A stretch of DNA of 64,000 bases from Brachionus rotundiformis (GCA_016802295.1 JAESIW010000071.1:1-64000), one strand, 5' to 3'; counted from the stretch's first letter, positions 24,120 to 35,314 are shown. The notes: a model not told the origin generated them from the sequence alone. Made by a program: numbers and translations.

Positions 24120-25296
24120 TTAAAACTGCTTTATCCAAGGAAATTTATCAATTAAATTAGCATTTGGAAATTTGTATCTATGGCTATATTCAGTTCGAAT
24201 GGCATAAGTGGCCGCGCTGGTGAATGGCCTCTGAAATCTTGACATATCTGGCTGAGGATTTACTACAAAATTTCTATAATTGGCTTTTTTAGGCGTCACA
24301 AACCTCGATTTTTGTTCTGTGGTACCCGGGAACTCGATATTGATGCCTGCTTCGACAGCATGCTTCTTCCAGTTCGAGTCTCCGAAAGCTTCTTTTGGTA
24401 CAGGCTTTGGCAAATTGTAAACACTCATGCTTGTATGAACTTTGGGAGAATGATGTACTGCTTGTGGAAGATTTTCTATCTGCTTTTCAGAAAGCCTTGT
24501 CTCTTGTTTTTTATAGATTGGAAAATCAAATTTAACAGTATCTGTATAATACGACCCTGTCACATTTCTGTTGGTCAAACTGGCCTTATTTTCAAATCGT
24601 TCTGTTTCCGTATTGTGATCTAGAATACAAATTTAAAAAATGAAATTTATTTTGGTAGTTTTAGTACGCCTAAGACCAAAATTATGCTCTCTCCAATTTG
24701 GTGTATTAAACTTAGGCGCTTCAACCGGAATATTGTCTGTTCGATTTGTCCATGCCTTGAGTTTGTCCTCATTTTTGTTCTCAATTTCTTTCCTAATAGA
24801 TTTAAATCTGTTGCGTATACCAAGATCATTGGCGTAGTTTTCCAATCTTTGATAGGCTTTGTACGAATATGGATTAATACTGTGCACAAAACCTCTCAAT
24901 CTTTCCCTAGTGGCATAATTAATATTCCTGATGTCGTTCTCTTGTAAGTTTTGCAAGTTTTTTTTACCAAGATTGTTTCTCAGTTCGTAAACCATGGCAT
25001 CACCGTCACCAATTACTTGCAGCAAGCCTTGATTATTAGAAAATTAGTTGTTGATCTAAGGATCAAGTGACCAATTTACCTGCTTGAAAATTTTGAAGCG
25101 CCTCGGGCGCTATTTGATTGCGTAGCTCATTTGACTTGGCTACAAACATGTTATCTAACTTTAAAGAGTCCAGAGCACTCAGTATTCCCTTTACTTCGGC
25201 TATTATTTCTTCTGTGATCAGGTGATCGCGACTATTCGCCAAATCGATTAAATTTGAGCGAAATGATCTAACTGCTGAGTCCACGTTTCTAATCAT
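24120..25296 (-). CDS. Conserved-looking protein of unknown function
   Basis: Not recognised with certainty. Three exons, 25296-25080, 25027-24668 and 24619-24120, give 358 aa with consistent phases and 48-52 bp introns. The N-terminal third is helical (SLKLDNMFVAKSNELRNQ; APEALQNFQAG). The middle is basic with a VIGDGDAMVYELRNNLG segment. The C-terminal half is rich in Tyr/Arg/Pro and Asn, with RFQRPFTSAATYAIRTEYSH and a terminus FPWIKQF. Such short Tyr/Arg/Pro repeats are common in axonemal microtubule-inner proteins, so a ciliary role is a guess worth testing. No signal peptide or membrane segment. Confidence 0.75.
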
Positions 25297-27221
25297 TTTC
25301 TATCTAAATCTATTCTGAAAATTTAACTAATCACTTTTTTTCTCTTTTGTTAAATTTCACTAAATTTTGATTGACTTGAGCACAAAAACAAACAAAGAAA
25401 ACGCAAAACTGCTGCGTTCAAATTTAAAAACAAAATCAATTTACCTTTAGACGCAAAATTTGTCGCTTAAGATGTATTCAATTAGGCCTATTCTTAGTTA
25501 GTACCAAATGATTTTTGGTCTTTTATATTTTTTGGCAGAAAAATGGTTTATCAGTTTAGTTTTCAACTAGAACAAAAACAAGGGTTGCTTGGATACAATT
25601 TAACTTTTGTGGTGAAAAGATGGAAAATTTTTAAATCCCTAATTTTTTACATGAATAAAAGGCAAATTTATAATTAAACTACGAAGGTGTATTGCATTAT
25701 TAACAATAGGATACGGATAATAAGTCTAGTCTTTGGCAAACAATAGCCAAAGCTGGTCTGTACCAACTATCCAGACTCTTTTCTGACATTCAAATAAAAT
25801 TTAAACTTTTTTTTCTTTTTTTGTTAGCTAGTTTTTTTCAGGATAAACGTCAGAAATTAAAGAGTTATATTCTTCAAAATTTTGATTGATGGTTGCTAAG
25901 CTTTTTTATTTTACATATTTTATTTATTCAATAAATAAAAGTGTTTATTAAATTTAATTGATATTTTTGTAAAATGAAATTAAGAGCTTTCGTTTTTGAA
26001 TTCTTATCGCAATTTGTTTATTTGTAAAGAAATTTGTTCTACCAGTAATTAATGTTTCCGAATTGGTTAATCAGCCTAAAGACCTTTCAATCAAATTTTA
26101 AAAGTTTTCAACTAATTGAGGAACTTGTAAATTTAATAAATTATATTCTATAATTATTTTTCTATTATTCAGGATCTCAATGATTGTCGTATTTACACTT
26201 TAAATATTTTAGAATTTTTCTGAAAAAGAAAAAACATTAAAAGATAAATAGTTATAGAAGCCTTAAAATTTGATGTTATTTTAATAGAAGAGACCTTATA
26301 AATAAATTTATTTTTAATTTTATAATTTTTTTATTTAAAAAAATAATTTTTGATTGACACAATTTTTATCATTAAACTAAAATATTCTGTTAAAAATTTA
26401 TTTTTTAATTTTCTTAATTAAAAAGATACTAGAACTTGTTAAACTTAACTCAAAAAGCTTAAAAAATTTATATTCTTTAGTAGTTTTCAGTCTTCCTTCG
26501 AGCTAGTTTTTAGAACTTTTCCATACCATATTTTAGACAATATGTTTGGTTGCCCTCAAAAAAAATTTTTTTCAAATTAACATTTGATATAGCTAAAGTT
26601 TTGAAAAATGATTTAGTAATGAGTAAAATTTTAAAAACAAACTAATTTTGTAAGAAAATTAAAAACAATATACATTTTCATTAAAAAAAGCTTTATTCTT
26701 TGTGAGTGAGATTTTTAAATGTCAATTAAGAAGTTTTTTTTCAAATTTTCAAAAAAATATTTTTTTACAACTTATAATTTTTCAAAGTAATTAGTTTTTT
26801 ATAATCACTTTCATTTTTGTAATAAAAGCATTAAAAAAATTTAAGTGAGCTTAAGTTAATTATAATTAAAATTTTTAAATCTAATTTATATTTGAGTAAT
26901 TTACGATATTGTTTGAATATATTAAAAGGCTTAATTACTTTTAACCGTTTGGAGCCTAGGCTTTTTGAATTTCTAAAATTAAAAGTAATTACATAAATTG
27001 AAATTAAAAAAAACAAATTTTACCCTAAAATTCAAAAATTATCAAATAACTAATACAATTTTTAAACCAACATTTTAAAAAAATTCAAATTCTCTCAAAT
27101 TAATAAAATTTATTACATACACTAATTATTATCTTTGAAAAAAGCAGCTTTTAAAAAATTTATTTCTTTGACTTGAATAATCAAAAATTGATTTTTAAAA
27201 ATTTAGAGACTTATTTTTTAA
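25297..27221. other. Intergenic
   Basis: AT-rich (many A/T homopolymers). Nothing recognised. The promoter of the 358-aa gene should lie in the first few hundred bases. Confidence 0.5.
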
Positions 27222-27310
27222 AAATGATTAAAATAGAATGTGTTGACGTGTTTAAAGCTAATGGCTTATTCTTTTAGGTTATTTTTTAATAATAAAATTC
27301 TTATAAATTC
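27222..27310 (+). pseudogene. Relic of the 3' end of an orphan gene (paralogue of 55270-56454)
   Basis: Bases here align with the last coding part of the 394-aa gene at 56305-56400. The shared landmarks are an ATAGAATGTGTTGAC/ATAGAGTGTGTTCAC block, a deletion of about 20 bp, then GCTAATGGCTTAT and a TAATAATAAAATT run. Identity is roughly three-quarters by eye. The frame is not kept, so this is a decayed copy. Both the gene and this relic are followed by the same 473-bp repeat. Confidence 0.5.
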
Positions 27311-27444
27311 AACCACATTCATAAACCAATTAGATATTAAAAAATAAATATTATAATAATTGTATTTATTTAGAAACACTTATTCATAAATCTAACACTT
27401 GATGTTGAATAATTACTAAATAGATAAAATGATATTGGTAATTT

Positions 27445-27917
27445 GTCACCCTCCTCTTTTCTCAACCGGGCTTGGGACCGGCTTTGGCAGAGTTATGACG
27501 GCGTCTTTCCCTAAGAAGCCAGTGGGACGTTCATCATAAACAGCGCCACTCATCCGAGCACTCAATGGCTGCGAACTCGACAACTGTTTAGACTAGCTTG
27601 GAACCACAAACCAAGCGACTTCTCTCTCACTCGAGATAAAGTCTTAACTTAAGGCTTCCAAAGTTACGTACTGTCTGCAGAGGGTCAGCTGTACAGCAGA
27701 TTCTCGCTCCTTTCGGATTCTATACTGGGAGATGGTCGAAGCCAGCGGCGCCCTCATACGACAAGACTTGGACAAAGACCCGTAGGCCTATGTACCCGCC
27801 ATACAGCTCTTCTGCAGACTACGTGAAAGACCACACGCACATACGATGCATGTGGCTGCCACCACCCTCCTCTTTTTTCATCAGGGCTTGGGACCTGCGG
27901 ATCGGCAGAGTTATGGT
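27445..27917. repeat. 473-bp GC-rich dispersed repeat, copy 1
   Basis: A strikingly GC-rich block in AT-rich surroundings, with an apparently identical copy at 56531-57003. It begins CACCCTCCTCTTTTCTCAAC and ends with an imperfect direct repeat of its own first 55 or so bases (CACCCTCCTCTTTTTTCATC..GGCAGAGTTATGGTG). The unit is therefore flanked by short direct terminal repeats. No ORF is shared in a meaningful frame. The minus-strand motif GGTCCCAAGCCCGG is one I associate with some metazoan LINE sequences, but that is from memory and unverified. Confidence 0.85.
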
Positions 27918-28084
27918 GGCTGCTCAATAGATTCCATTTTTTTAATTTAAAATATTTTTTAAAATTTCAAATTAAAAAAATGAATTGATTTCTTCCAAAA
28001 TGTCTTCCTATTTATACCCTTTTGCCAACATGAGTCATAAGAACTAATTTAACCAATTTAACCAATTTAACTAATTTAGTTAGT

Positions 28085-28580
28085 GTAACTTTTTAAAAAA
28101 CAGAAAACAGAGGGTGGTTATTGGAGATAAGTACTCGGAATAGTTAGAGAAGTATCAAGTGGTGTGCCTCAAGGTTTCATTATATTAATATAAAACAAGC
28201 CTAAAGCAATTAACACACTATGCAGACTATTTTCAGATGACATGAGTCTTATTGGTGTAATTATCCATTGGATATGTTATTATATATTGGTTAAATTTTC
28301 GTTTGGCTTGTCAAAAAAAACTGATTTTTTTTATCGATCACTCAATTTTTTTAAACTTGTCCTAGACATTGTTTTTACAATTTTTCAACTATTTCAAATT
28401 TTTGAGATATTTTTCTCTATTTGAAGCTTTCAATATTTTATTTGGATTTGTTATCTTTTATAATTTTTTTATATATAAAATCATCTATAGATTCTCTACT
28501 TGACTCACTTCTCTTTGTTATTTTTATTCAGGGGGAGATGTTCTCTGTTTGCGGAAGACTGCAAGATATACTGTAGATTT
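28085..28580 (+). mobile_element. Decayed LINE reverse-transcriptase fragments
   Basis: Three RT-like patches on the plus strand. First, NRKQRVVIGDKYSE, then after a frameshift VSSGVPQG (RT motif 4; about 28100-28170). Second, LCRLFSDDMSLIG (motif C-like; about 28220-28250). Third, near 28530-28570, SLFAEDCKIYC, another YADD-type motif of a different sequence. Two motif-C blocks imply two nested or tandem relics. An AT-rich leader with CCAATTTAA repeats (27918-28084) precedes the patches. The same order recurs at 57004-57570. Confidence 0.65.
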
Positions 28581-28666
28581 AATGAAGTAAAAGAAAAGAT
28601 GAAGAAAGAGCAATTACAAAACAATGCATTAATGGATTTGATGTTTTTACAATTTAATGGGCGATG

Positions 28667-29593
28667 TTTAAAAAAGACTTATATTTAAATGAGCATTAAT
28701 TTTATTGATTTGAGCATTAATTTAATTGATTTGAACAATAATAATATTGAGCATTAATTTTTTTTGAAACAACATTAATTATATTGGACAAGCATTAATT
28801 ATTTTAAACGTGCATTTATCATATCAAACATGCGCTAATTAAATTTTTGAACATTATAAATTTGCAGTTAACATTAATTTTAAAAAATTTACATTAATTT
28901 AAAACAAACAACATTAATTGCTTAACAGTGCTCCCATTAAGTACTTTTTACTATGTATCGATACATTTTGTATAATATAAATACGATAGAGAAACTTGAG
29001 TCTTACATAAAATGGCAAGTCAACGAGCAGCACAATATATATGGCAAAAAATATGGTACGTCTAGTATTATTTTAGGTGGGCTTGAAGCTTGGTGTCAAC
29101 AATACAATTTAATAACAGATGATAATGACACAGCATGGGTTTCAAATTATGAAATTATATATGAAGATGAAATTGATGATGATAAAGAAAAAGGTGAAGG
29201 AGGTAGAAAATTCAGATTTTTTAACACAACAAAAAGACTTTTATCAAATACAACAATTTCAAACAGACTTCATCAGAAATTGTTAGCAAATTTAAAAGAG
29301 GCAGACCTGCAAAAGCTAAAGGTGCTTTATTAGTGCAATAATGGTTTTATTAATGTAACTTTGATAAAAATTTTATGTTCATTTACTGGTTTTATAATGC
29401 AAAAAAAAATTTTCTCATTGTTATGGTTTGAATTAAATAATGCTTGTTTATATATAATTTAATGCTAAATAAATGATAAATTTATGCTTAATTAGAAATT
29501 TTTTAATGATTTTAATTTACTGCTAATACCTTAAAAAATTAATGCTCATTCAGTATTTTTTTAACGCTCATTTAAATACAAGCCTTTAAAAAA
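28667..29593. mobile_element. Small DNA-transposon-like element with terminal inverted repeats
   Basis: The left end (28667-28700, TTTAAAAAAGACTTATATTT then AAATGAGCATTAAT) is an inverted match, about 80% over 34 bp, to the right end (29562-29593, AACGCTCATTTAAATACAAG then CCTTTAAAAAA). Inside both ends are many copies of a GCATTAATT/AATTAATGC motif in mirrored orientation (28692-28925; 29340-29560), as in subterminal transposase-binding repeats. A short ORF lies in the middle. Target-site duplication is not clear. Probably a non-autonomous or degraded MULE-like element. Confidence 0.55.
28953..29333 (+). pseudogene. Transposon-encoded ORF fragment (MULE-like?)
   Basis: 126 codons inside the TIR element. 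The frame contains YGTSSIILGGLEAWCQQYNL, an acidic linker, and FRFFNTTKRLLSNT. The latter resembles the xTTKRLL block I recall just before the first catalytic strand of MULE transposases. In another frame near the end (29276-29335) one reads FKRGRPAKAKGALLVQ and a stop, a basic motif typical of transposon DNA-binding segments. The two lie in different frames with no usable splice sites between them, so the gene is broken. Family assignment is tentative. Confidence 0.4.
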
Positions 29594-30415
29594 TAAAAAG
29601 AAAAAAATGCTGATTGTTTTCTTTTAATGCTTTATTATTAATTAGATTTTTTTAATCAAGTGTTTTTTTATCAAAGGACCACCCACCATCGATGAAAAGA
29701 GTCTTTAGTGACTCTTATGTTTGGATTTTAATTCGAAAATGATTTTCTTAAAAAAATGAGGTTTTAAAAATTATTTCACCTTACATCTTTGATTTTGAAT
29801 GAAACAAAATTAGAAAATTTTTTTCACTTCTCTTTTTTTAAAATTCTAACTACTTCGTTAAGCATACTGATAGGAAAACGAGTGGTGATAATTTAATGGT
29901 TTTTATTAAAAATTGAAAATTTTCTGATTCAATCTAACTTCAGTCCAGTTATGAGAATATTTTTTTCTTTTTAGTTATAAGCCGCCTTCTACTGATAATT
30001 TGAAATGAAAATATATGAGTGGATTTATAGAAGAATTACTTTTGAAATTTTCAGTTTTTTTAATTAAAAAAATTAAATTAAAAAAAAAAGCAACATTTTC
30101 AAGATAATCAAATGTAACCATTAAATCTGAAAATAAATAAACCAGGATAGATAAATAATAACTAATATTTTTGGGCTTAAAATTTATTTAAGTTTTAAAA
30201 AAATGTTTATATTTATTACTAATCAATTTTACTTAATCTAGTTTGACCTATTATTGTCAATTAAGACACAACAAGACAATAATTTTTAATTTATAAAAAC
30301 TCTCATAAATTTATTTTAATAAATCTTGAATAAAGTTTGACAAATGAGTGTAAAAAAATTCTACAATATCTATTAAAATTATTCGACTAGTAAACAAAAA
30401 AATTAAGTTTAAAAA
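29594..30415. other. Intergenic
   Basis: AT-rich between the TIR element and the 3' end of shugoshin. No exon, RNA or repeat recognised. Confidence 0.5.
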
Positions 30416-32614
30416 TCAAATTCTTTGATTCTCTTTCGAATATTTGACCAAGTCTTCATTTGGATTTGATATTTTACAAGTAAGTTTTTTTATACAAACA
30501 CGGTTATCTTTATCCCGGCGAATTTTCCTAAAAATAAAAAATAATTTATTTTTTAAATGAATAATTAACTTGGATTAGAAAAAAAAAGCTTTTAAATTCT
30601 TACGTATTTAGGGGCAGTTCCTTGTAGCTGACGGCTTTGCGGGCTCTCCGAGCCGAACCAGTCTCTCTAAAGTCAAAAATAAAATCTTTTCCTGGTCATA
30701 AATTAACAACTCTTACCCTAAGATTGGCTGACTAGTGTCATTTGAATCCTCTGAGTCGGGCGATAGTCTGAGCTTTTTGGACAACAAATTATTAATTGTT
30801 GGAGAGCGGTTACTTGCCGAATAGTCCAGCTCACTGATCTCTTTGGACTGGTCCGAAATGGAACTATTCGCTTTGAGATTCAAGTTCTGACTTTGGCGCA
30901 ATACTTGCTTCTGATCATAGACAGACTCAATGGGACGCTTGGGCTTTTTGCCTGGCAAGGGCGGCAAGCCGGCCTTGGTCGCCGCTTTCGCCTTGCTCTT
31001 GTTCTTTTTTGGCACAAAATCATCATCGCTCGAGTTGGTCTCCGTGTCCGACTCGAACACTTTAGCCTTACTCTTAGCTCTAGGTGTATTCTTGATTCTT
31101 TTTTTCTTGGAATTTTCCTTGTCATTTTGGGCTGCTTCGTCAACCAAATCCTCCAAGTATTCGTTGACAACATTTGTCTTTTTGGCTGGTGTGTTTCTTT
31201 TTGTCTTAAAAATAGCCTTCTGAGCCGATTCCTTGTCCAAATCGTCGAATTTGTGCGACTCTCTTGTGGCCGGCTTGGGCTCCGGATCGCTGGTTCTGAC
31301 TTTGAGAATGGACTTTTTCTTCTCTTTGACACATTCTTCAAAAATGGACTCGTCCTGGTCCAAGACAGGCTTTTTCTGGTCCCTGAACGGGGTCTTGGCA
31401 AATTTGGCATGGCCAACTGACTCATCAAGACTGCAGTCGAACTTGACCGATTTTTGAACCGGTTCGGGAGTCTTGACAGCCACATCGAATGTTTTGTTTA
31501 CATGATGAGTTTCGTTGACTACATAGGTAAAATTTTTGTTCATGTCCTGAACAGTTGGCTCTTCTTGTTCCTCAAATGGTTCTTCTTCTTCACTTGAATG
31601 GACAGTTTCTTCAATTTCATGGGTCTCTTCTGCAGTTTGCTCAACAGTTTCTTCCATTTCTTCTTCTTCATCCTCCTCTTCTTCTTCTTCCTCCTCTTCT
31701 TCGCTTTCTTCTTCTTCTATTTCCTCTTCACTTTTTGACGCATTTTCGCCACACTCAGACTCTTCTGCGATTGCTTGCAGGCCGCTTTCGGACGGCTGGG
31801 TTTCAACCACCTGTGCATCTTGACTTTCTTCCTCCTCCTCATCTTCTTCTTCTCTCATCGACTGGTCCTCGTCTGGCTCTTGTTCATTCTCCTCTGTTTT
31901 GTCATGTGATGAGCTCCTTTCGAGCACTTCTTCGCGCTCTATGGTCGATGTAAGCGTAAGCGGCAAGGATTCTTCTTTGGAGTGTCTGAAGTTCTGGTCA
32001 TGGATGAGAAGACTTGAGCGACGGTTCGAGCGGCCCATTTGTCGAAATGAATTGGACAAACTGGAGTTCATGGCCGAATTGGACAAGATGGACGGCCTTG
32101 ATGGCAAATTGAGGCTCGATGAGTTGAGGTACTTTTTATACTGCATCATTTTGTTTACATCCGAGGCAATTCGCTGGACGTACTTGAAGAACTTCTGGAC
32201 CCCGAGGGCCTGTTCGTCTGTCTCGACGCTTGCCGATGTTTGAGACTCGAGTAGTTGATTGTAGTCTGATTGTAGAGTTTGTTGGTCGTACTTGAGCTGG
32301 GCGTGTTTGGCTTCGAGCTCGTCGTAGCTCTCCTTGAGACGCAAAGCCTCCTGTTCAAGCCGGTTGATGTAGTCTCTGAACTGGTAGTTCTCGTCGTCCA
32401 ATTCGCTGATGCGGTTTTGTTTTTCCTGCACTAGGCATTTGAGACGATCGACCTCGGAGACGAGAGCGCGATTTTTTTCGCTTAGGTTCGCTTCGGTTTG
32501 GGAATCGGCTGACAGTCGACTTGCCGAGCTCGACCGACGAAGGCTGATTAGTGATTCTTTTCTGGCTGATGAGACATGCTTGCCAGTTGGTAAGTTTGGT
32601 ACTTTGTTGGACAT
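30416..32614 (-). CDS. SGO1: Shugoshin-like centromeric cohesin protector
   Basis: Three exons, 32614-30717, 30666-30604 and 30527-30416, give 690 aa from the ATG at 32614. N-terminal coiled coil at about residues 45-140 (SEKNRALVSEVDRLKCLVQ and following), where shugoshins dimerise and bind PP2A. Then a Ser-rich and a very acidic Glu/Asp middle. A Lys-rich part follows, and finally the C-terminal shugoshin motif, split by the last two introns: RRARKAVSYKELPLNTKIRR. That SYKEP-x-LN-x-K-x-RR type box binds phosphorylated H2A at centromeres. The box is only visible after splicing. The coiled coil starts somewhat later than in vertebrates. SGO1 versus SGO2 is not resolvable. Confidence 0.72.
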
Positions 32615-33344
32615 TTCGATGGCATCAAAACCAACTACTGTCACTGACCGTTTAATTTATATTTTATTATGAAAAATATTTTTGCTTGAACTTCAATTTT
32701 CAAATTTTTTCGCCTTAACGTCTCAATGAATGAATGAACACCAATAATTGTTTGATATCGACACATTTTTTGTCTTAAATTGAATATATCCTTTTCTTAA
32801 GGAATTTTTTTTTTATATATTTTAAAATGACTCATATTTTGTTTGTTTAGGAAAAAAATATTAAAATTTAATTTTGATCATGTACATATTATCTTTTTCA
32901 CATAATAATTTAGCCAATTAAAAAAAAAATTGAGATTGATTTCTTTTTTCTCTATTAGCTATAAAGTTATTTTAATTTGCGTAGCATCAAGTCTCTATTT
33001 TTTTTGTTATAATTTTATTTTTATATTTTGAGAAATTAGATAAAATATTTGTTAAAAATATTTTTCTTCTTTAATTTGATCATCCTAATGCTCAATTTAA
33101 AAGTTTTTTTTTATAAAAATTAATTCAATATTTAATAAAACCGATTGTATCCAAAAATAATCCTCTTTAACTAAAGAGCTATTTTTATGTATTATTGTGT
33201 ATACTTATTATTTTCTATATTGAAATAATCATGATAAAATGTTTTTATTAATAAAAACAAAATTCCTCTCTCTTAAAAATTCATCTCTCTTAAAAAATTT
33301 TATTTTATAAAAGCTAAAGAATTAAAAATTATTCTAAAAATCTA
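32615..33344. other. Intergenic
   Basis: AT-rich spacer of about 730 bp containing the shugoshin 5' region and the cystatin 3' UTR. A TGAATGAATGAA run occurs at 32725. Nothing else recognised. Confidence 0.5.
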
Positions 33345-33775
33345 TTAAAAATATTCAATCGGATCATGTTTTTCTTTGGAGCGCTGAATACTATGAAGCT
33401 CAATCTCACCTCCATAACATGGTAATTTTTCATATATTCTAACGTGAATAAACTCATCTCCAGCATCAATCTAAAATATAACTCTAATACACCTTTTAAT
33501 AAATAAAAAATCAAAATTACTTTAACAAAGTAGTTTGTTCCTGCTACTACTTGTGTTTTGTATTTAATAGCTTTTAAATGTGGATATTCTTTGCCAGATA
33601 GTTCTTTTAAATTATCAGCAATCTATTATCATTAAGTTTTTTTCAAACATTTCGGATTTTTGTTGACAAAATTTACTTTATCTACTAAAGCCTGAATAGA
33701 CTGGTCAGCTTCTTTTTCTGAACTAGTTCCCCCGCAAACTGCAAAAGAAGTTGGATCAAGTATTTGTTCAGACAT
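33345..33775 (-). CDS. CSTB: Stefin-type cystatin (cystatin A/B family)
   Basis: Cytosolic inhibitor of papain-like cysteine proteases. Three exons, 33775-33677, 33622-33521 and 33470-33345, give 108 aa. No signal peptide, as expected for stefins. The inhibitory wedge is complete: N-terminal Gly pair CGG (residues 14-16), QVVAG at 57-61 followed by TNYFVK, and a late LPCYGGEIEL loop. The end is KEKHDPIEYF, matching the K-H-D-x-x-x-Y-F terminus of cystatin B. An N-terminal extension of about 10 residues relative to vertebrates is present. Note two cathepsin C genes 25 kb away, though no regulatory link can be inferred. Confidence 0.92.
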
Positions 33776-34120
33776 TTTTATCTTCAAACTAAACAAAGTA
33801 AAAATTATTTTTTGAAAATACTAATGTTAAAATTTTTAGCATTAAAAGAAAAAAAAGTTATTTTAATAAAAATTTATTTTTAATACTCCAGCGATTTCCT
33901 AGCTCTAACCATCTTTATACATCTTTATTCATAATTAAACCTCAAATATTCTAAAAGGTAGAGTAATTTTAAAACTCAAATGATTCCTAGGGAAAAAAAT
34001 ATTTTTATTTTTTTTTATTTAAATAATTATGTTTTCAAAAATCTTCATAAAATTAAAACCATTTTACATAATTAACACTTTTAACAATTGGCATATACCT
34101 CTATAATTTTAATAAAAATA
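33776..34120. other. Intergenic
   Basis: 345 bp of A/T-rich sequence between cystatin and B4GALT7, both on the minus strand. No feature recognised. Confidence 0.5.
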
Positions 34121-35113
34121 TCATAAAAATTGATAATCCATATTACACCAATGTGTATCATATCTGTCGCAGAATAGCTCAACATTGACCACTGTACATC
34201 CATATTTCTCAACTAAGATTTCTTTTTTGTCGTGAATTCTATATTGAATTGTATCCAAGCCAGTTTGATCTAGAATCAATGATTCTTTTTTCTGTTTAAA
34301 AAATCGCTTCTTATCTCTTTTTCGTTTATCAGCGTCGTGATTATTGAAAAAAGTTAATTTTGTACCAGTAGTGAAATCATCTAAATTAGGTCTTAGTACA
34401 CTGATATTTGCATTTTTTAGCCTTAGGTAAAACTCATCATCTTCTCTTCCCCAGCCCCAGTATCTATTGCTCATTCCATTTGTCTGTATAAAGTGGTGCT
34501 TAGTGATAGTCAATATACCTCCAATAAAAGTAGAATAATTATACTCTGGATGCAGTCCCGGTGAACTTACATGAAATGGACCTTTAGATGGATATGAATA
34601 GTCTAATTTTTCGTTTAAAGGAAGTAAATCAACATCATGCATTGCCATGTAGTCACATTCATTCATTGAAATCAAAAAACCCACATTTATTAATGAGGCT
34701 CGATTAAACCGATAAGTGTCAATCTGATTGATTATAAAAATTTTAAAATTTATTGATTTGGAGTCTAAAAATTTGGATATGTGCGGAACAAATAGAATCA
34801 ATTCTTCAAATCTGTCCCTAAATGGAACAACAACAGCAAGCTTATGTTCTGAATTGATGCCATTAGAGATTGTAGAATTTTGAAAAGTTGGTTCAGTCAG
34901 ACCAGGAAAGAAAATTGAAAAAGTTAAATTACTAGTTATTAAACCAAATAGAAAAAAAAATATATTTGATTTTAATTTTAGATTTTCTCTAATTAAAAGC
35001 GCTAGTAATTTAACCGAACTAGTTCTCTTAATTGTTTGAGTCTGTTTATTAACTTTGTTTTGGGGATTTCTTTGTTCGGCATCATTCCAAACATTCCTTT
35101 TCATTTCTTTCAT
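34121..35113 (-). CDS. B4GALT7: Xylosylprotein beta-1,4-galactosyltransferase 7
   Basis: Adds the first galactose to xylose in the glycosaminoglycan linker of proteoglycans, in the cis-Golgi. Single exon, 330 aa (human 327). Type II topology: basic cytosolic tail, membrane helix at about residues 50-70, then the catalytic domain. Family motifs are VVVPFRDRFEEL, FNRASLINVGF, the Mn-binding D160-V-D162 within MHDVDLLPLN, FIGGILTITK and WGWGREDDEF at 219-228. These are the residues that define this subfamily versus other B4GALTs. A Lys/Arg-rich insert follows NNHDADKRKRDKKR. The neighbouring minus-strand genes are unrelated. Confidence 0.96.
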   Translation of the reverse strand: MKEMKRNVWNDAEQRNPQNKVNKQTQTIKRTSSVKLLALLIRENLKLKSNIFFFLFGLITSNLTFSIFFPGLTEPTFQNSTISNGINSEHKLAVVVPFRDRFEELILFVPHISKFLDSKSINFKIFIINQIDTYRFNRASLINVGFLISMNECDYMAMHDVDLLPLNEKLDYSYPSKGPFHVSSPGLHPEYNYSTFIGGILTITKHHFIQTNGMSNRYWGWGREDDEFYLRLKNANISVLRPNLDDFTTGTKLTFFNNHDADKRKRDKKRFFKQKKESLILDQTGLDTIQYRIHDKKEILVEKYGCTVVNVELFCDRYDTHWCNMDYQFL

Positions 35114-35314
35114 AAATTTTGAAGAAATTAAATTAATTTAATAAAAAAATTTAAATATAAAGCGTTTGAATGCTTTGAAAATTTTTTAAATAAATTATTA
35201 ATTATTAAAAAAATTATTTATTGTGTATAAATCTAATTTTTTCAATTACAAAATATATTTTCACAATTTAAGTTATACTCTTTTATTTTTAAAACTAAAT
35301 TTTTGTTAAAAGAT

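Noticed and set aside
30880..32672. Long open frames (up to 201 codons) on both strands within shugoshin
   Set aside because: They arise from the low-complexity Glu/Ser/Lys-rich coding sequence read in other frames; no recognisable domain.
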